In this document: piece by piece, positions 7,627 to 8,801 of the stretch | Layout: each line of letters begins with the position of its first letter | Numbering within the stretch: the first letter of the stretch is position 1 | NCBI GenBank assembly: GCA_023430465.1 | Contig: JAEZAM010000010.1 | Coordinates: 1 to 8,801, forward strand | DNA length: 8,801 nt | Source of the DNA: Bacteroidota bacterium | GTDB lineage: Bacteria > Bacteroidota > Bacteroidia > Chitinophagales > Chitinophagaceae | Direction: 5' to 3' | Translations under genes and position numbers: made by a program | Notes under the pieces: model-generated | What the model saw: the letters and a program-made list of their open reading frames with translations, nothing else | What the model was told of the DNA's origin: nothing | Database searches by the model: none

Positions 7627-8040
7627 ATGGCAAGGATACTGGCAATAGATTATGGAGGAAGGCGCACGGGCATTGCCGTCACAGATCCTTTCCAGATCAT
7701 CGCAACGGGACTGACGACAGTTGAGTCGAAGCAACTGCTGCCGTTTCTGAAAGATTATTTTTCAAAAGAGCAGGTTGAATTGATCATCATCGGTGAGCCG
7801 AAGAACTGGGACGATACGGATACACATGCCACTCCGTTGGTGGAGAAATGCATCAAAGATCTCGAGAAAAATTTTCCAGGTATGCCTATACGTCGCGTTG
7901 ACGAACGCTATACATCTAAAATGGCAAAGGATGCCATGCTGGAAATGGGATTGAAGAAAGCGCAGCGCCGCAACAAGGCGCTGGTGGATGAGATTGCCGC
8001 CACCATTATGTTGCAGGAATATATGCGGGCGAACAGTTGA
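7627..8040 (+). CDS. ruvX: YqgF/RuvX-family putative pre-16S rRNA nuclease / Holliday junction resolvase
   Basis: A 137-residue RNase H-fold nuclease of the YqgF family. Members are annotated as putative Holliday junction resolvases, and E. coli YqgF is implicated in 16S rRNA 5'-end maturation; the true role in this phylum is open. Visible motifs: ILAIDYGGRRTGIAVTD (4-20) with the first catalytic Asp at D8; the central strand ELIIIGEPKNWDDTDTHAT (51-69); VDERYTS (91-97); and DEIAATIMLQ (121-130) with the last catalytic Asp D121. Length is normal for the family. The ATG at 7627 is chosen because the first beta strand begins right after it; the in-frame ATG at 7576 would add 17 residues lying inside the prenyltransferase gene. 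The 7-nt gap after the prenyltransferase suggests one transcript. Its stop is one base from the stop of the converging def gene. Confidence 0.95.
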   Translation: MARILAIDYGGRRTGIAVTDPFQIIATGLTTVESKQLLPFLKDYFSKEQVELIIIGEPKNWDDTDTHATPLVEKCIKDLEKNFPGMPIRRVDERYTSKMAKDAMLEMGLKKAQRRNKALVDEIAATIMLQEYMRANS

Positions 8041-8041
8041 G

Positions 8042-8623
8042 TTATTTTTCCCCAAACATCATTTTATAGTCCACTTTGATTTTCCCTTTGCTGATGTCAG
8101 TGAGTTTTCCTTTCATCAGTTTTCTTTTTAACGGTGAAATATGGTCGATGAAGAGTTTGCCTTCCAGGTGATCGTATTCGTGAAGAATGACGCGGGCGGA
8201 CAGACCGTTGAATGTTTTTGTATGTGAGGCAAAATTCTCATCCTGGTATTCCAGTGTCACCGATTCATGGCGGGATATATCTTCCCGGATCTTCGGTATG
8301 CTCAGGCAGCCTTCATTGTACGACCATTCATTTCCATCAAGGGCAACCACATGAGCGTTGATGAAAACAGATTTAACACCTGGTGCATCCGGGAACTCAT
8401 CTTCTTCTTCGCCTTCCATATTTTCAAACATCTGCGCAGTATCCACTACAAAAAGGCGAATGTCGCGATTGATCTGTGGTGCGGCGAGACCCACACCATT
8501 GCTGCCATACATGGTCTCCCACATATCGCTGATCAGTTTTTCCAGGCCCGGATAATCTTTATCGATGTCCCTGGCCACCTTCCTAAGAACCGGGTGTCCA
8601 TATGCTACGATAGGTAGAATCAT
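8042..8623 (-). CDS. def: Peptide deformylase
   Basis: A 193-residue metal-dependent hydrolase that removes the formyl group from the N-terminal Met of new proteins at the ribosome. All three signature motifs are intact: GVGLAAPQ (43-50), EGCLS (104-108, with metal ligand C106) and HEYDHLEG (148-155, with metal ligands H148 and H152 and catalytic E149). An acidic insert at about residues 65-80 (ENMEGEEEDEFPDA) separates motifs 1 and 2. The C-terminal tail is lysine-rich. The start is set at the ATG at 8623 (MILPIVAYGHPVLR), the normal family opening; an in-frame TTG at 8644 would read through the -7 box and add seven atypical residues. The gene runs against ruvX with one base between stops, and transcription probably begins just upstream at the TATCTTTG box. 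Confidence 0.97.
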   Translation of the reverse strand: MILPIVAYGHPVLRKVARDIDKDYPGLEKLISDMWETMYGSNGVGLAAPQINRDIRLFVVDTAQMFENMEGEEEDEFPDAPGVKSVFINAHVVALDGNEWSYNEGCLSIPKIREDISRHESVTLEYQDENFASHTKTFNGLSARVILHEYDHLEGKLFIDHISPLKRKLMKGKLTDISKGKIKVDYKMMFGEK

Positions 8624-8630
8624 AAGCCTG

Positions 8631-8638
8631 CAAAGATA
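8631..8638 (-). promoter_or_regulatory. def: Bacteroidota -7 promoter box for def
   Basis: On the minus strand this reads TATCTTTG, a perfect match to the TAnnTTTG consensus, ending 7 nt before the def ATG. The predicted transcript would have a leader of only a few bases. The place where a -33 element should sit (about 8657-8662) has no TTG and borders a G-rich tract. This is the best promoter candidate in the window. Confidence 0.55.
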
Positions 8639-8661
8639 GGCCAAATAGGAGTGCGGAGAGC

Positions 8662-8688
8662 GGGATAGCTGGGTGCTGGGGACTGGGG
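8662..8688 (+). other. G-quadruplex-type motif upstream of def
   Basis: Four G runs (8662-8664, 8671-8673, 8678-8681, 8685-8688) are separated by loops of 6, 4 and 3 bases. This fits the standard G3+N1-7 pattern on the plus strand, which is the template strand for def. It overlaps the first units of the 7-bp repeat. Whether it folds in the cell is unknown. Confidence 0.5.
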
Positions 8689-8731
8689 ACTGGATGCTGG
8701 ATACTGGATACTGGATGCTGGATGCTGGATG
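8669..8731. repeat. Tandem 7-bp repeat, nine units, consensus CTGGATG
   Basis: Nine consecutive heptamers run without a gap: CTGGGTG, CTGGGGA twice, CTGGATG, CTGGATA twice, then CTGGATG three times. The first four bases (CTGG) never change; variation is confined to positions 5-7. The array starts 46 bp upstream of the def ATG in a non-coding gap. Such an array may vary in copy number by slippage. The rest of the gap, 8732-8801, shows no supported gene or signal. Confidence 0.9.
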
Positions 8732-8801
8732 CGGGACACTTCACAAAAGGACGCGCCTTGGATACAATGGGGAAAAAGAATACGGCATAACATGCGCGGC
8801 C

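Noticed and set aside
7576..8040. Longer RuvX starting at an ATG at 7576
   Set aside because: It would overlap the prenyltransferase by 44 bases and add 17 residues before the first conserved strand; the ATG at 7627 is a better fit.
8042..8644. Longer def starting at a TTG at 8644
   Set aside because: The added seven residues are not part of normal deformylase openings and are encoded by the -7 box; the ATG at 8623 gives the standard N-terminus.
8767..8790. Tiny frame ATG to TAA of seven codons near the right edge
   Set aside because: Too short to support, with no ribosome-binding or promoter signal.
8620..8793. A 57-codon minus-strand frame running through the heptamer array and ending with an ATGA overlap of the def start
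   Set aside because: The stop-start overlap looks operon-like, but the product is low-complexity Pro/Ser/Gln from the repeat. A 7-bp unit free of stops stays open by itself, and the def -7 box lies inside it.

Overview
The window looks like ordinary chromosome from a Bacteroidota bacterium, most likely a Chitinophagaceae-type genome with mid GC content. Three things point there: an exported CotH-domain protein ending in a type IX secretion (Por/T9SS type A) sorting domain, promoter-like -7 boxes of the Bacteroidota form TAnnTTTG close to start codons with no Shine-Dalgarno sequences, and the family sub-types of the genes. The genus is inference.

Layout: bases 1-2625 carry mutS on the minus strand, open to the window edge and lacking only its last few codons. 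After an 89-bp divergent gap comes a plus-strand run: an exported DUF4139/MuiA-family protein (2715-4406), an exported CotH-kinase-domain protein with a T9SS tail (4468-6087), a SpoU/TrmH-family RNA 2'-O-methyltransferase (6102-6659), a UbiA-family membrane prenyltransferase of the kind used in menaquinone synthesis (6690-7619) and the YqgF/RuvX nuclease (7627-8040). Peptide deformylase (def, 8042-8623) lies on the minus strand and converges on ruvX with a single base between the stop codons. The last 178 bases hold no convincing gene. They contain the def -7 box, a G-quadruplex-type motif and a nine-unit 7-bp tandem repeat.

The genes are mainly housekeeping: mismatch repair, RNA modification, quinone synthesis, RuvX and N-terminal deformylation. 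Two exported proteins of uncertain role sit among them. The gaps between the plus-strand genes are short (61, 14, 30 and 7 bases), so read-through is likely. Promoter-like boxes directly in front of the methyltransferase and the prenyltransferase suggest extra internal starts giving leaderless or nearly leaderless transcripts. No hairpin terminator, RNA gene, CRISPR array, insertion sequence or phage signal was seen.

I did not find a clear new multi-gene system. The items most worth a second look are the SusC-like EVVVTGY segment inside the DUF4139 protein, the -7 boxes 4-7 nt before start codons, the G-rich repeat tract beside the def promoter, and the T9SS-exported CotH-like kinase.
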